DNA of 5,129 nucleotides, from positions 1 through 5,129 of the forward strand of contig JBHIWP010000414.1 of NCBI GenBank assembly GCA_041987425.1. The letters run 5' to 3'. Under the pieces are notes generated by a model. It worked only from the letters and a program-made list of their open reading frames with translations. It did no database searches and was not told the origin of the DNA. Shown here one piece after another: positions 4,870 to 5,129 of this stretch (positions are counted from its first letter, which is position 1; the number at the start of each line of letters is the position of its first letter). Position numbers and translations under genes: made by a program. The stretch comes from Leptofilum sp041987425. GTDB taxonomy: Bacteria; Chloroflexota; Anaerolineae; Promineifilales; Promineifilaceae.

Positions 4870-4870
4870 A
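4845..4870. other. Probable recombination junction truncating two convergent genes
   Basis: Within this stretch the cysteine synthase family match ends, base composition drops from roughly 55-60% GC to well under 40% (estimated by eye), and the minus-strand fragment from the right edge passes into antisense sequence. No insertion-sequence ends, target duplication or tRNA is visible here. Deletion, illegitimate recombination or an assembly join would all fit. Confidence 0.5.
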
Positions 4871-5110
4871 ATAATAAGGTAAGCAGTTGGGTAGTAAACC
4901 ATAAGTTTTTAGGCCATTTCTAATTTCTTCACGGTTCAATTGTCCTAAAATAGTAAAACATTCAGATAATGATTTTTCAGCTTTCTCTAACTGGGCGTCA
5001 AATACATAGTTATTTGCTAGCATCGATTGAGTTAGTAGGCGATGTAAATAAGTCGCTTGGGTGCTGTTTATCAAAGCTTCTTCCGCAAGCGCTATCGCTT
5101 TAGTTCTCTC

Positions 5111-5124
5111 ATTATTATTATTAT
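5111..5124. repeat. ATT trinucleotide microsatellite
   Basis: Four ATT units plus AT give four consecutive Asn codons on the minus strand in the truncated helical protein. It is short, but a possible slippage site. Confidence 0.7.
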
Positions 5125-5129
5125 GGTAA

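Larger units (their letters stand above)
4778..5128 (-). pseudogene. Fragment of an unidentified helical, possibly TPR-like protein, cut by the junction
   Basis: The minus-strand frame is open from the right edge (base 5128) to a stop at 4778, 117 residues; its own start lies outside the window. Residues from the edge read YHNNNNERTKAIALAEEALI, then a helical, charged region (LTQSMLANNYVFDAQLEKAEKSL, then LSECFTILGQLNREEIRNGL). The ALAEEAL pattern and helix spacing suggest TPR-type repeats, but no family is recognised. After about YYFN (near 4866) the frame runs antisense through the 3' end of the cysteine synthase gene (SIFQAVVGQPEKARRF...), so the last 28 or so residues are not native. The DNA from about 4850 on is clearly AT-richer than the rest of the window. 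The NNNN run comes from an ATT microsatellite at 5111-5124. A real gene fragment is likely; its function is unknown. Confidence 0.5.

Noticed and set aside
4354..4902. Minus-strand ORF and plus-strand ORF overlapping the cysteine synthase
   Set aside because: The frame starting at 4108 contains all fold-type II PLP motifs; the others have none.

Overview
The window looks like a piece of a moderately GC-rich genome from a filamentous or multicellular-type bacterium. Chloroflexota (Anaerolineae/Caldilineae-like) is my best guess. The grounds are an NB-ARC/TPR signalling protein, degenerate 7-bp repeat arrays in the spacers, interspersed GC-rich palindromes, and an over-represented octamer ACGGCCGT. 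This is an inference from style, not a marker-gene assignment.

Layout. Four genes run on the minus strand, in transcription order: an ECF-type RNA polymerase sigma factor (3871->3293), a two-TM membrane anti-sigma factor whose zinc-ligand cysteines are missing (3221->2676), a small polytopic membrane protein (2561->2076), and a large EAD-like/NB-ARC/TPR protein (1893-> off the left edge, 631 residues visible). The first three are plausibly one transcription unit. The NB-ARC gene has its own recognisable promoter (TTGATT-18-TACAAT) and is separated from the unit by a 12-bp-stem hairpin.

Divergently, on the plus strand, an AT-rich control region (about 3963-4107) leads into a PLP-dependent cysteine synthase (CysM-like) gene at 4108-4869. 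It matches its family closely until about residue 243, then stops about 60-70 residues early. At the same place the DNA becomes AT-rich, and a minus-strand ORF entering from the right edge runs into the antisense of the cysteine synthase gene. Both genes appear to be cut at one junction near 4845-4870.

How the parts may work together. The sigma/anti-sigma/membrane trio is a typical envelope-signalling module. The NB-ARC/TPR protein belongs to the STAND NTPase class proposed to act in bacterial conflict or programmed-death systems: its N-terminal adaptor-like domain would recruit an effector carrying the same domain, and the TPR array would be the sensor. No such effector lies in this window. 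The most interesting items are a 28-bp perfect palindrome inserted in frame inside the NB-ARC gene, the near-identical 126-bp TPR repeats, the cysteine-less anti-sigma domain, the three unrelated 7-bp-period arrays in successive spacers, the ACGGCCGT octamer, and the double-truncation junction at the right end.
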